64,000 bases of DNA from Echinometra lucunter. Taxonomy: Eukaryota; Echinodermata; Echinoidea; Camarodonta; Echinometridae. Below are positions 56,301 to 63,209 of the stretch, piece after piece. The notes under the pieces are model-generated. The model was not told where the DNA came from, searched no databases, and saw nothing but the letters and a program-made list of their open reading frames with translations. The stretch is taken from NCBI GenBank assembly GCA_029962745.1, contig CM057159.1, positions 26,452,349-26,516,348 of the forward strand. The letters are read 5' to 3'. Numbering within the stretch: position 1 is the stretch's first letter; each line of letters opens with the position of its first letter. A program made the translations under genes and the position numbers.

Positions 56301-58068
56301 GTTTTTGCTCTAGAATCGCGTCTGGAAGGGTAACTTACACATGAAAGAATTTGCCCATGTCACAGATGCGTGGAAACTCTTCAAAAACTTTAAAAGACCA
56401 TTACTTTTTTCATTAATCTAGCTGACTTTCCTCTAGATTCGACCGGCCTGCTTTTTATAAATTATCATTAACAATGAAATGTGCATACTCCCCTCTTTCA
56501 CTTTGCAAAGTGGATACTCCCTATTGACACAAAATTAATGATTGTTTTGTAGATGGCATCAATCTAAATGGTAAAAAAGATTACATATGAATTCTCCTCA
56601 TTAATTGGCAATTTTCGTTGGGCGTTAGAATGGTTCTTTAGTTTCTGAATGACACGCATTTTTAAATTGCCGTCAATTTAAAAAAAAATGATTTGATAAG
56701 CTTACGAGTCAAGCTCATCAATCAATGTTACTGGGCTCATTATATCGATAATGGGATAAGGAGTGAACACTGGGATATATATACCAGTCATTATTGCATG
56801 ATTTTAAAGTAATTATTGTGATTGAGAAGTGCTTCTACGGCAACGATTGTGAGACACTGATGAAATACAGATATTGATATGCAAATAGAGTTTTAGGTTT
56901 ATCGATCACTTTTACCGCTGTCGTCAGAAACTAGACTGGGTGAGAGGGAGGGGGAGGGGAAGGGGTTGGGGGTACAGGCACGTTCTCCTCCAAAACGTTT
57001 TTTTTTCAGTAAGAGCATTTATTTCTGTTTGCACTGTGTTATACTATTTTTCCCCCCAAATTTTTATTTTTTCCCTAATCATGCCAATTTTATTTCAACA
57101 CAGAAGTCTTTACACATGTTACATGTGGAAAGAAATACAGAATTGTTCAAATGTCGACCGAAAAAAGTCACATTCTGCTCATTGTAAACCCTTTTATTCA
57201 GCTTTTTATTTGCTCTTTCACAAGACAGTATTCATCTACATGACAGACTGATAAATTGAGAAGAAGCTAGATGCAAATAGTTTTGTACACTATGTGCGCC
57301 TGTGCGTTGTTAAGGATCTCGGAAATGCTAGAGATTTTTTTTTCGCTACACATACACGCTTATAAACCATTGTTTTTGTTTTTTTTAGGGATGAACTCAC
57401 CCAGTATACAGGTATATAGGGCTACTTTCTCTTTTGTTATGTGGATACTCTTTATCATTTTTGTTTTCAGATTTCCACAGATGCTAGTTTACTACAGAGG
57501 AACTTAGTCCTGCCTCTCCCAATCCCCTTTGAGAATAGAGTGATATGGGACAGAAGGGGTTGAAATCTCACTTTATTTGGAGTATTGGTTCTATTGTATA
57601 AGTGAGTTGTTTTCAAAAAATAATTATCTCAAGAGTAGCTGCACCTAATGAGCTCGGATGGCAATTAATTTTGTTCATGTTTTCCTTTAAAAAAACAATT
57701 ATGCAGGGTTAACATGCCCCTGTGTTTCTCACTTTCTTCCTCCGATCCACCATAGCTTCATAAATTAGAGACGGGACACGGTGTAATCTCTGTCTTCGTT
57801 AGATGTTAAGTTATTTTGCATCATTGTTTTAACTTGTCTGCGCTAGCATCGGACAAAATTTTCCCCTGTCATGTTATAATTTTTGACTGACCTATTGGAC
57901 TGTTCATGGGGGGAGGGGGGGGGGGGGGTATGAATGTGAGATGTGTGTTCATATGAAGCCTGTAGTGTTTTCGTGAAGAATTTTTTTGGGGGACTAAATA
58001 TTTACAAAAAAATTACCTGATGCCCGAATATCATGGGATGTCCAGAGAACAGCTAACACGACAATTAC
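22923..58068 (-). CDS. Adhesion G-protein-coupled receptor with F5/8 type C, GAIN/GPS and 7TM domains (25 exons)
   Basis: Twenty-five minus-strand exons join without a frame break (2712 bases, 903 residues plus stop). Counting from the first exon found: hydrophobic leader 1-17, Cys-rich segments 18-76, linker 77-204 with N-glycosylation sites, F5/8 type C domain about 205-335, GAIN domain about 372-600, GPS with W566, C571, C584, C586 and CNHTTSF at 586-592, seven membrane segments about 607-850, and a 50-residue tail. Adhesion receptors of this class are cut at the GPS during folding, and the tethered stalk activates the 7TM part through G proteins (family knowledge). The F5/8C domain suggests binding to carbohydrate, lipid or matrix (inference). 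The initiator exon was not found; it must be short, end in phase 0 and lie above 58068. The ligand is unknown. Confidence 0.92.
24728..24802 (-). CDS. Receptor exon: cytoplasmic tail
   Basis: 75 bases between TTGGCAG and GTAAGT. Encodes VRGTIQQTMRKSRDSQNASV and then ANSST. Basic and Ser-rich, as in adhesion-receptor tails. Confidence 0.88.
25421..25462 (-). CDS. Receptor exon: end of membrane segment 7
   Basis: 42 bases between TTCTAG and GTAAGA. Encodes GFFIALFYCFLNSE. The join LQ-GFF-x-A-x-x-YCFLN-x-E-V is a class B TM7/helix 8 signature. Confidence 0.95.
25984..26150 (+). mobile_element. tRNA-derived SINE in receptor intron
   Basis: Starts GGGCGATGGCTCAGTGGTAG (A box) with GGTCCCGGGTTCAAAACC (B box) 45 bases later, followed by a non-tRNA body. 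The acceptor stem does not close, so it is not a tRNA gene. It lies antisense to the receptor. Confidence 0.72.
26244..26364 (-). CDS. Receptor exon: membrane segments 6 and 7
   Basis: 121 bases between TTTCAG and GTAAGT. Encodes AGVRSSILLLPLLGIPWLLG and FSSILGYIFDFLNTLQ. The usual T-W of TM6 (LLGxTW) is P-W here. Confidence 0.95.
26460..27240. repeat. Compound triplet-repeat block (C-run, CAT, CCA/CCG, TTC)
   Basis: Order: poly-C near 26460, ATC/CAT to 26530, CCACCG-type repeats to 26640, then TTC/CTT repeats from 26855 to about 27230. All lie in one receptor intron. The long open frames through it (26776-27406) are low-complexity artefacts. Confidence 0.9.
27467..27555 (-). CDS. Receptor exon: end of membrane segment 5 and intracellular loop 3
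   Basis: 89 bases between GTGCAG and GTACGT. Encodes TNLLILLLVVKTVISASKKQ and KDVGQINLIK. Confidence 0.95.
28040..28092. repeat. SINE/CR1-like 3' tail fragment
   Basis: TTTTTACAGCGCCTAGTACC and CTAAGCGCTTTACAGAAAT match tails of other repeats in the window. No head is visible. Confidence 0.5.
28192..28258 (-). CDS. Receptor exon: extracellular loop 2 and membrane segment 5
   Basis: 67 bases between CCGCAG and GTGAGT. Encodes CWLSVTDGTIWAFIGPAIPI, the CWLS...WAFxGP motif that is almost diagnostic for adhesion receptors. Confidence 0.97.
28767..28833 (-). CDS. Receptor exon: membrane segment 4
   Basis: 67 bases between CTGTAG and GTAGGT. Encodes VPAIIVAIAGAVKHKSYGNE, completing GWG-x-P from the previous exon and leading into the ECL2 Cys. 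Without this small exon the frame between its neighbours fails. Confidence 0.92.
29650..29803 (-). CDS. Receptor exon: membrane segment 3 and start of 4
   Basis: 154 bases between TGGCAG and GTACGT. Contains TICKAVAFLLHFLYEAVICW and MLVEGVHLYRQI. C-x-x-x-A-x-LLHF and W-M-L-x-EG-x-x-LY are class B2 hallmarks; the Cys pairs with ECL2. Confidence 0.96.
30168..30273 (-). CDS. Receptor exon: membrane segment 2
   Basis: 106 bases between CCGTAG and GTAACG. Encodes RSMTADRVMVHVNLMVAILL and ADITFISGIDRTYNP, matching HxNLxxALLLADxxFxxGID of class B2 receptors. Confidence 0.95.
30353..30520. repeat. GAT trinucleotide microsatellite
   Basis: About 165 bases of GAT with occasional GAC/CAT in a receptor intron, only about 80 bases from exon 30168-30273. 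Asp-, Met- and His-rich open frames are artefacts. Confidence 0.95.
30630..30724 (-). CDS. Receptor exon: membrane segment 1
   Basis: 95 bases between TTACAG and GTAAGC. Encodes TEDLVADILTYVGLGLSVTS and then LVISLVIFYVL, the LTYVGxGxS signature of adhesion-receptor TM1. Confidence 0.95.
30905..31020. repeat. CTT/TTC microsatellite in receptor intron
   Basis: TTCTTC and CTCCTC repeats that approach to within about 60 bases of the donor of the GPS exon. Confidence 0.9.
31081..31198 (-). CDS. Receptor exon: GPS autoproteolysis site and tethered stalk
   Basis: 118 bases between TCACAG and GTAAGC. Encodes EWSSYGCYRVKSALTTGTS, then CYCNHTTSFSILMSLSTDPP. All four GPS cysteines/tryptophans and the His-x-Thr cleavage triad are present, so self-cleavage is expected between the two Thr of HTT. 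Confidence 0.95.
31711..31786. repeat. TC dinucleotide microsatellite
   Basis: TCTC runs with CTGT interruptions. It ends about 14 bases from the end of the exon at 31800-31855. Confidence 0.95.
31800..31855 (-). CDS. Receptor exon: GPS motif, first part
   Basis: 56 bases between TTTGCAG and GTGAGT. Encodes SPTCKFWDVNS, the C-x-F-W-D opening of the GPS. Confidence 0.92.
32661..33052. mobile_element. GGCGTAAATCC family element, copy B
   Basis: Ends ATTGGCGTAAATCC and GGATTTACGCCGGTG. Exact 9-bp target duplication CCCAAATAC (32652-32660 and 33053-33061). It is 392 bp, inverted relative to copy A, and shares the inner segments around AAAATTTTTGATAATCTGTCATAA and GGCTCGCTCGC. Confidence 0.87.
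33120..33325 (-). CDS. Receptor exon: GAIN domain beta sandwich
   Basis: 206 bases between CATCAG and GTAAGA. Contains VTIGVTTFTTLGEIYNQVET, NVIASDIISVVVY and FRFTLNHTL, the strand just before the GPS. A transposon copy ends 67 bases from its donor. Confidence 0.88.
33848..33973 (-). CDS. Receptor exon: GAIN domain beta part
   Basis: 126 bases between TTTTAG and GTAAAA. Encodes LTIQRSTTDDLCTSDFSVSV and FPRQFFCQQQEQSSP. The frame joins to D-D-N-N-R-T-V-T-I-G in the next exon. Confidence 0.83.
34203..34448. mobile_element. 245-bp hairpin MITE, copy 1
   Basis: TIRs TACACTGTAAAAATATTG and CAATATTTTTCAGTGTA. Inner inverted blocks include CCAACCAACTTTGGGCA and the inverse GCCCAAAGTTGGTCGG. Flanking TA suggests a Tc1/mariner-type target. 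It lies in a receptor intron. Confidence 0.78.
34607..34715 (-). CDS. Receptor exon: GAIN domain
   Basis: 109 bases between ACATTAG and GTAAGT. Encodes NGYQPLDIPALIDDRVLDLA and EGLNQGENSTIREDNF, with the transition into the beta-rich part (EDNFVL across the splice). Confidence 0.85.
35323..35400 (-). CDS. Receptor exon: GAIN domain helical part
   Basis: 78 bases between CCTCAG and GTATCA. Encodes PAWINAASELLSLTSGEANN and then WTLSAE, like the helical GAIN subdomain A of adhesion receptors. Confidence 0.85.
35867..36145. mobile_element. Hairpin element rich in GGGTGCA
   Basis: About 275 bp in which GGGTGCA/TGCACC occurs about a dozen times in both orientations. Ends are TACACACTTTGCACCC and TTCTTAGAGTGTA. 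It is non-coding, in a receptor intron. Confidence 0.6.
36176..36306. repeat. AAT trinucleotide microsatellite
   Basis: About 130 bases of AAT/AAC repeats, ending 23 bases from the donor of exon 36329-36520. Poly-Asn and poly-Ile open frames are artefacts. Confidence 0.95.
36329..36520 (-). CDS. Receptor exon: end of F5/8C domain and linker to GAIN
   Basis: 192 bases between AATCCAG and GTAAGC. Contains VRYNSRTVSLFEPVVTSVIK (the family's N-x-V-x-x-x-x-L-x-P-P-x-x-A-R-x-I-R region, with no final Cys), then FSVIEAASSIEKNTALWNAL. An AAT microsatellite begins 24 bases past the donor. Confidence 0.83.
37040..37388 (-). mobile_element. tRNA-derived SINE, AAT-tailed, near full length
   Basis: On the minus strand: head GTGCTGTGGTGTAGTGGTTC, B box GGGTTCGAATCCC (37318-37330), body with GGCAAAACATTAATCCACAT and GTAAAATGGCGCCTGG, tail GCGCTGTATAAATGTAACTA followed by TTATTA. 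The same family as 54237-54575. Confidence 0.82.
38257..38400 (-). CDS. Receptor exon: F5/8 type C domain, middle
   Basis: 144 bases between TCCACAG and GTAAAT, phase 0. Contains IQFSEQRTAIGVVTQGMAAN, FQLAYRSGGEEYF and VMDGERK, matching the family's V-D-L-G-x-x-R-x-V-T-G-V-x-T-Q-G and following strands. Confidence 0.88.
39065..39231 (-). CDS. Receptor exon: F5/8 type C domain, first part
   Basis: 167 bases. Encodes DWCSSTNWTGC, SSSSNLTESYGAEYGKLN and WAPDLYDTQPFIQ. Its donor is GTCCTT, a GT site with a poor consensus. It is accepted because the join yields PFIQIQFSEQRTAIGVVTQG, the diagnostic F5/8C core. Confidence 0.82.
40195..41725 (+). mobile_element. Degenerate non-LTR retrotransposon (CR1/L2-like reverse transcriptase), antisense in receptor intron
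   Basis: Open pieces in shifting frames follow a non-LTR reverse transcriptase in order: ITPVLKKSSLDKDDLS near 40320, KLDLSSAFDTVDHTILSHRL (40578-40637), FGIPQGLIIGPQLFTYYI (40756-40809), the YADD region near 40857 with a one-base deletion, IKDLGVVFD near 41060, and LQNKCARLICQNRNG near 41290. The 3' end AAGGCGCTATATAAATCCAG plus TTATTATTATCATTATT is typical of the group. It is 5'-truncated, frameshifted and inactive. Confidence 0.88.
41910..42014 (-). CDS. Receptor exon: Cys-containing segment before the F5/8C domain
   Basis: 105 bases between TGGCAG and GTAATT. Encodes TENASCHGDTTWRCNHGLCA and YTSSGEPIVSFDPS. C-x5-WRC-x3-LC faintly resembles half an LDL-receptor class A repeat (weak). Confidence 0.8.
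44273..44350. repeat. ATC trinucleotide microsatellite
   Basis: CATCATCATC runs followed by ATT/ATC mixed repeats in a receptor intron. Confidence 0.92.
44743..44923 (-). CDS. Receptor exon: extracellular linker with N-glycosylation site
   Basis: 181 bases between AACAG and GTAAGA. Includes VRVSSVILAVEDCESVGAV and VTSNSWPTYGDWEMD. The S-W-P-x-Y-G-x-W stretch is like the Trp/Pro-rich linkers before the GAIN region in adhesion receptors. Confidence 0.82.
45010..45320 (-). mobile_element. tRNA-derived SINE, decayed and headless
   Basis: Shares ATAATAAT, GCGCTTTACAATGTTACTAT, CACCATCTCCACTCC-TTAGGGAG and GAGAGTGGCAAATGTAGATT with the SINE at 37040-37388. The tRNA-like head is missing. Confidence 0.7.
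45668..45694. repeat. Poly-C run
   Basis: 27 uninterrupted cytosines, the longest of many C/G runs in the window. Confidence 0.95.
46068..46166 (-). CDS. Receptor exon: linker
   Basis: 99 bases, phase 0 to 0, between TTACAG and GTAAGT. Encodes VEPTLRIRTQVIDDVSGYQQ and then TKAEVFLLKNNKY, a beta-rich stretch with no recognised family. Confidence 0.75.
46195..46290 (-). repeat. SINE 3' tail fragment
   Basis: AATAATAACAATAATAG followed by GCACAATATCCAATTTAAGA and CAAAGCGCTTTACAGAAG, as in other SINE tails here. Confidence 0.5.
46555..46930. repeat. Palindromic repeat, possible MITE
   Basis: GTCCGGTGAAAACTAGGCTT (46618-) is inverted at about 46704-46728 (CTAGTTTTCACTGGCACG). ATTCGCA and AACGTT words recur in both orientations. 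Ends could not be set firmly. Confidence 0.45.
47991..48240. mobile_element. 245-bp hairpin MITE, copy 2
   Basis: The same family as 34203-34448 in the opposite orientation. Shared words are ACACTCTAAAAATATTGGG, GTGTCCAACCAACTTTGGGC, TTCCCGCATTGGGTAAAA and CTTCGTGCTGG. The right end is more decayed. Confidence 0.75.
50341..50591. mobile_element. 250-bp perfect-stem-like hairpin MITE
   Basis: The left end CACTATGAACAAGGCGGACA and about 65 following bases, through TTCTACCCTTCACAA, are repeated inverted with few mismatches up to TGTTCATAGTG at 50591. An inner pair AACATCCCTTCACAGCTAT and its inverse extends the stem. It lies about 100 bases from the end of receptor exon 50689-50762. Confidence 0.85.
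50689..50762 (-). CDS. Receptor exon: Cys-rich segment 2
   Basis: 74 bases between ATTCAG and GTGAGT. Encodes CNTTALLTEPCCCDFMPYCI and then TKQN. No family recognised. Phases fit both neighbours. Confidence 0.78.
51610..52013. mobile_element. 404-bp element with 11-bp target duplication (Mutator-like, non-autonomous)
   Basis: Ends CCGGTGTTGTCACTCT and AGAGTGACAACACCG. Flanked by the exact direct repeat AGGTCTATTGC (51599-51609 and 52014-52024). The interior consists of degenerate units of about 40-45 bases built from AAAACACCCCTTTTT and TTCCAAGTACAAAC-like blocks. It is non-coding. An 11-bp duplication fits Mutator-like elements (9-11 bp). Confidence 0.85.
54237..54575 (+). mobile_element. 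tRNA-derived SINE, AAT-tailed
   Basis: Head CCGTTGTGTAGTCATTCACC, B box GGTTCGAATCCCAGCCC (54289-54305), body TCTTTTGGCAAGACATTAAT and TTGTAAAATGGCGCCAGG, tail GTAAAGCGCTTAAAAACG followed by TATTATTATCATTATTATC. Confidence 0.82.
54625..54652. repeat. Solo end of the CCCCGTTTCATAAAACTTG element
   Basis: ACAAGTTTTATGAAACGGGGCCC matches one end of the hairpin at 59557-59706. No partner end is nearby. Confidence 0.6.
55168..55269 (-). CDS. Receptor exon: Cys-rich module
   Basis: 102 bases between CATTAG and GTATGT. Encodes SCSDTSQCAPDVICSETICD and CSQTTLTMNATCS. The C-x5-C-x5-C-x4-C-x-C spacing resembles EB/EGF-like modules. Confidence 0.8.
55374..55666. mobile_element. GGCGTAAATCC family element, copy C
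   Basis: Ends CACTGGCGTAAATCC and GGATTTTCGCCGGTG. Flanked by TTAGATAT (55366-55373 and 55667-55674). About 293 bp, with an inner GTGAGT array and a GCGC/TG run. It is a shorter, diverged member. Confidence 0.8.
55718..55998. mobile_element. 280-bp hairpin MITE with GAGTGAA repeats, copy 1
   Basis: TIRs TACTCTCTTTAAAAAAA and TTTTTTTAAAGAGAGTA. The interior pairs GTTAGGGGTGAATTTCA with TGAAATTCATCCCCAAC, and repeats GAGTGAAT/ATTCACTC many times. It lies in the receptor's first long intron. Confidence 0.82.
58017..58068 (-). CDS. Receptor exon: hydrophobic leader (signal peptide part)
   Basis: 52 bases between TTTCCAG and GTAATT. Encodes VIVVLAVLWTSHDIRAS, the core and end of a likely signal peptide. 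Phase 1 at its end fits the next exon (giving E-S-C-S-D). No in-frame Met, so an upstream exon carries the start. Confidence 0.7.
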
Positions 58069-59556
58069 CTGGAAAGCAAATAAAAAGAACGAAAAATAAA
58101 ATAAATCTTGAATTTCTGTACTGCATGCAAATCATAAAGGCGGCGGATTGGTTGCAATGTTTTGCCATTGTGTTTCCCCATGAAAAAAAAACCTGTGCTG
58201 TGTGTTTGGTTTAAATTACTGGAATATTTTATGACACTCCAATTGTCAACCTTCCCATTCCGTTCAAATTATGCTGATTCTCCAACATAATTTATGGAAG
58301 AAATCAATCTATTCATGGAAGGAATAAGCTAATGAATTTATAATGACAAGATAGCTGAAGTCACTTCTACAGGATGAAAAGGTTCACACATGGCTCTCCA
58401 TAAGGAACTGATCTATCCATGGACTAACTCAATTGGGATTTTTATCCCTATCAGCATTGGCGTATCAGCATTGGCGTAAATAGTTATTGTTATAGTTATT
58501 GTTGAACAGAAGTGAGAAAGCGCATAGAAATAGGGGATGAAACCGCAAATCACGCGGTCACACACTTACTCGCAATCCCCCCCCCCCCCCCCCCCCCCAC
58601 ATATGTTGTAGGGATTGGGGTAAGGTGTCTTGATCAAGAAGTTCCATGGATGACCGTTTTTTAGCGGATGACAGAGGAAGACCCCCCCCCCCCTTGCGCC
58701 CCCTCTTCCCGTCCTCCTCGTCACATGTTTTCCTATCAGCCAAAGAGTTTGATTCAGCAACATCAATAGTATAAATTATATTATTTTGAAAGTGGTGTTA
58801 CTTCTCCACTGTTTTAAAAGTCGTGTTTTCTCTTTTCAGATGTTTTGAGGGAAAGGGTCTAACATTCGCACATTTTATACACAAATACGTAACATATCAG
58901 GGAGGGGCCATTTTCTCTTGAGAGCTTATAAACTACTCAACTCTATAAGGGTACTTGTTAAAGTCCGGACACTTGAAAATCCACTTGCTACATTATGAAG
59001 ATATAATCGTCAAATCCGAGCTTCACGTTTTAAGCAGTGTAGAAGAATATGGCGAAACAGAACATTACAGAGGAAGACACATAACATACAGGGTTGCGCC
59101 AGGGTATTTTGATAGGGGGCGCCGCTCCTGATATCATAACAAAATTACAACCAACAAGCAAAGTTCAATTAAATATTTGAGAACTAAACATGATATTGTG
59201 CTCGCAAAAATATTGACAGGTTGTAATCTTATGTAAGACCATCATTTCTGTTTATTCATGGCCATGATCACTGATCACGTTTTGAGGGATATTTTATTCT
59301 CCTATAATACCAATTAAGATAATTACATTAGACTCGATGTAATTTACCTAATGAGAAAGTCGATCCATTGTCAAGGATGCCCAACATTGTATGATTTTGG
59401 TCTTCTTTTGTCTTGTTTTTATTGTAGCTTATGTTGATTTGGTGCATGTGTAAGGTACGTACAACTAATCCACATCAGATCATGACTGTTCAGACTGATG
59501 TAGGCCTACACACCGCGTCTTGTTGCCCACTTTGTTTCTCTACACTGCATGTATCT

Positions 59557-59706
59557 GGGCCCCGTTTCATAAAACTTGATATCATTAACAAGTTGCAATA
59601 ACTGTTATAAGCTACTGAAATCCTTGCATCTGATTGGCTTGGGGCAAAATTTTCAAAGAAATGTGGCAGTTGTTACTAATGACAAGTTTTATGAAACGGG
59701 GGCCCT
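59557..59706. mobile_element. 150-bp hairpin element with GGGCCCCGTTTCATAAAACTTG ends
   Basis: The left end GGGCCCCGTTTCATAAAACT is repeated inverted as AGTTTTATGAAACGGGGGCCC. The interior also pairs (ACAAGTTGCAATAACTG with AGTTGTTACTAATGACAAG). It is non-coding. Confidence 0.8.
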
Positions 59707-59822
59707 GGTCTTACTATGAATAAAAAGATTATTCGCTTATATACCACGAAGTATGATACAGTATAACAATAATACTTTGCTGAAAATAAGATGATAAAAA
59801 TTGTCTACATGATGTACACAGC

Positions 59823-60045
59823 TTGGTTATAACAGTTAAATGTATACATTCGAGCCCGGGTCCCCATACGGCATCCCATTATGAACCCAACAATATTCAG
59901 AGACCGCCGATCCTGGCCCACGGCATAACGCTCCTGGTGCTCCTTGTTTGAATAAATCCTAGTCACGTTCGGCTGAACTTCCAAAATACGTAGCACCCTG
60001 GAATCACCAAGGACATTAGTACGAATATGGACAGCAATATAATTA
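59823..60045 (-). other. Unidentified open reading segment
   Basis: An open stretch of about 70 codons on the minus strand containing VLRILEVQPNVTRIYS, HQERYAVGQDRRSLNIV and GFIMGCRMGTRA. The composition looks protein-like rather than repeat-like. I do not recognise the family. It could be an exon of an unseen gene or a remnant of a mobile element. Confidence 0.3.
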
Positions 60046-60943
60046 ATTTTTTTCCTTATTAAGAGATTAATTGGTGGAGGTCGATGGATTGGAACTAATT
60101 ATGATGGGAAAAAAATCCCTAAATAAAGGACCTTCAGGAAGAGTTAATATAATGAGGTATCACTTAAAAGATACTGGAAGGCTGAATTTTTTAAATTACT
60201 TTTATTCTTTCCATAAACTAAATGAAAAGAAAATACAATAAAATATGACCATTCTCATTGCCTAAAGCAACAAGTAATGACTCTATAATTATGCTGGCTG
60301 TTTCAGCCTAAACTCATACTCTCCTAAAGGTTATCCGAACTCCTGGCAGGAATTAATTCATTAAACATGTTAAAATCCTTGAGCGTTGTAATGGCAACTA
60401 TAAACATGATAAAGCCGATGTAAAGACATTCAGTAACATTTGGGAACGCATCTCTAGAGACGTTATAATCAAGCGGTAATATGGGTTATACATCAAGAAT
60501 AAATTAATATCCGCGGTACCATAAAGAAAAGGGGTGAATATGAACAGATATTGCATATTTTTGCTAAATAACTTTTCTGTCCACAAGAAAGGTGTGGCCC
60601 TAAGAAATGTCCGTGCATGCTACCTTGACGTAAGAAAAAAAATCCAAAATATTATATTTGATTTTTTTTTTTTTAAATAAAGTTTTTTTCTGACTGTCCC
60701 TATTCACCCCGATGCTGGAGTGAATAGGACTCAGAAGTGTAATTTATGAAATATGTGTGCTTTACATTAGTTTAACAAGATCCTTCAAGTTATCAGGAAA
60801 AAAAAGGTTTGGATGATAATGAATGGACAATGCTCTCAGAAATTTTTCGAACGCATCATGATAAATTTGAATGCCAAAGGCCCACCTAAGATTGCAGACA
60901 AGAAAATGTTATATCACGTGAATGTAATTGTGTCCTATTTGTT

Positions 60944-61640
60944 TTATTGTGCATGGAAAATGGCTGTGAAGCTTTTCATTATAAAGATTTTAGGCTTAAG
61001 GGAAAAATTAGCACTATTGTTGCATACATACGTATACATTAAAAAAAAAATTGGCAGTAAACGATAGGGGCGGCATATGTAAACAGGTATTTCAATTTCA
61101 GTAGTGTTTGTAGGAAAGTAATTGTGATCCATGGAATCGAATGCTTTAGATAAATCTAAGAAAACGCCTATTATGTGTTCGTTTGCTTGAAATGATCGTA
61201 GTATTATTTGTTGGACTTTTAAAAGAACATGTTCACATGAATAACTGGATCTAAATCCATACTGGCTATCACTTAAGATATAATTGTTATTTAGAAACTT
61301 ATTTAATCGGTTATACATAAGTCGCTCTAATAATTTAGAAAAACACGGTAATAGAGAGATGGGTCTATAATTGTTAAATTTGCCAGGATCATCTTTTTTT
61401 ATAAACGGGGATTACTTTAGATTCTTTAAGTTTAGAGGGTACTTTACCAGATATAAATGACAGATTGAATACATGAACTAAGGGCAAGACAATGGCATGA
61501 ATTATACGTTTGACAATTCTACAAACGTAAACCTCATCTACATCAATATGTACTTCATTGGAAGTCTGTTCCAATTCATCCCGGTTATGCTCCACAAAAA
61601 ATATTTCAAAATAAGAAAATAAGAACAATTATGATAATGC
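60944..61640 (-). mobile_element. Non-LTR retrotransposon reverse-transcriptase fragment
   Basis: On the minus strand, in order: ISGKVPSKLKESKVIPVYKK (61440 region), then after a frameshift in an A-run NNYRPISLLPCFSKLLERL, YGFRSSYSCEHVLLKVQQII and GVFLDLSKAFDSMDHNY. These are RT fingers and the first catalytic Asp region. The YADD and later parts are missing, so it is a dead fragment. Confidence 0.88.
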
Positions 61641-62166
61641 AATGAATTCATTTCTTATTATGAAAGACCTTTTTATGAGGTCTTCATTCAAAAATAAGAC
61701 CATTCTCAGAAGTGAATCAAAAGGTAGAAAGAAAATTTTGACCACATCTCATTTTCAGGACATCATCATAATTTTCCATGCAGAAGTAGACAGTTGATTC
61801 ACGTCGTGATAGTCATGGCTAGACATAATTATGTGGTATATACTAAAAACGATTCAAACTGATATGGACAATTACTTTGTACATTACATTATCATGTTTT
61901 ACACTTTTTGTTCCTGTATTCACCCGTTTTATCGTAGTGAAAGCGATTGCGTATAGGTATTAGGCATCCACGCAGCCGGGTATACTTCACAAACAAAATG
62001 AAGGCTCCAATGATTATATAATATCGTGTTGTAATGACCAAGATTCTAATAGTATTTACTAATTATACCTCATGAGATGGGAAAGCATTCTAAACACCCA
62101 ATCATGAATGATCCTTTATCAATTTAGTTATTAGAATTATTCATTATCATCATTAATATCATCATC

Positions 62167-62168
<2 letters not shown>

Positions 62169-62208
<40 letters not shown>
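62169..62208. repeat. GTA trinucleotide microsatellite
   Basis: About 13 uninterrupted AGT/GTA units. Confidence 0.95.
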
Positions 62209-62209
<1 letters not shown>

Positions 62210-62963
62210 TTTTAGTATCATTATGGTTGAGTACTTGTAATGGAGTCGCAATATGAATAAACTGTGTTTACCAGGAAACATGATATGGTTACCAACAAAA
62301 TGTACATATAACCTATTTGTTATACTTACAGTCCACATTTCCTCTAATAAAAGCAAAGTAATTTACTTGAAGGGTTGAAGAAGGTGAATCTTCTTGGAAA
62401 AAGTGGCAGCATGCCAAAGAAAATTTGCTCTCAGAATCATAATTATTCAGGTGGCCGTGGGCTTCTTTATAACCACTGCCTGCTATAGCCACCAACAATG
62501 TGGTTTTAATAAGACTGAAATCATATCACAATAGTTCGTCACTAAACCAAATAACATTGCCTTGTGATGAACATGCGAATCAATGGGAAATGTGTCAATC
62601 AATATTATTGTCTATCGTATTTTCCTCATATCAATGTCACTAATAATTGTAACAGACATTAAAACAACAAAGTCAACATGCATTTTTCATTTGTAGCAGT
62701 AGCACGAAATAAAATGCAAGGAACATTAAAAAAATTTAGTGGAGCATCTAGGTGCGTATACCTGGAGGCTGACATCAGGCGCATGGGTTACATTCCATTG
62801 GGAGTTTGAATAGACCGAGATGATAAAGTGCGCCACTCCTCCCCGTTTTTCATCTTTGTAGTCGTTGTAGCTGTTCTTATTTGTTGTTGTTGTTTTTTTT
62901 TTTTGGGGGGGGGGGGTTTGCCGGCTTGCTTTGTTTTATTCAGAAATGAATAACTCTTATACA

Positions 62964-63209
62964 TACTCTCTCTCTAAAAAAAAAGAGTGATCGCATTCAC
63001 TCCGTTAGGGGTGAATTTAAGAAAAGAATGCATTTAGAGTGAATTAAGAGTAAATTAAAGTGATCACTGTGGTCACCCTTTAAAGAATGAATAAAGAGTG
63101 AATATCACAATTTTTTACTTTTAATTCACTCTTAATTCACTCTAAATTCATTCTTTTCGTAAATTCACCCTTAACAGTGTGAATGCGTTCACTCTTTTTA
63201 AAAGAGAGC
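62964..63209. mobile_element. Hairpin MITE with GAGTGAA repeats, copy 2
   Basis: The same family as 55718-55998: TACTCTCTCTCTAAAAA at one end and TTTTTAAAAGAGAG at the other. Shares TCCGTTAGGGGTGAATTTAA, GTGATCACTGTGGTCACCC and GTGAATGCGTTCACTC. Confidence 0.8.

Noticed and set aside
62370..62498. Candidate 5' exon for the receptor (minus strand, ending at a GTAAAT donor)
   Set aside because: Phase would fit, but the encoded segment is not signal-peptide-like and would place the hydrophobic leader internally; no positive support.
62755..62790. Short ATG exon with a GTATAC donor on the minus strand
   Set aside because: Ends in phase 2 and would create a stop on joining to the leader exon.
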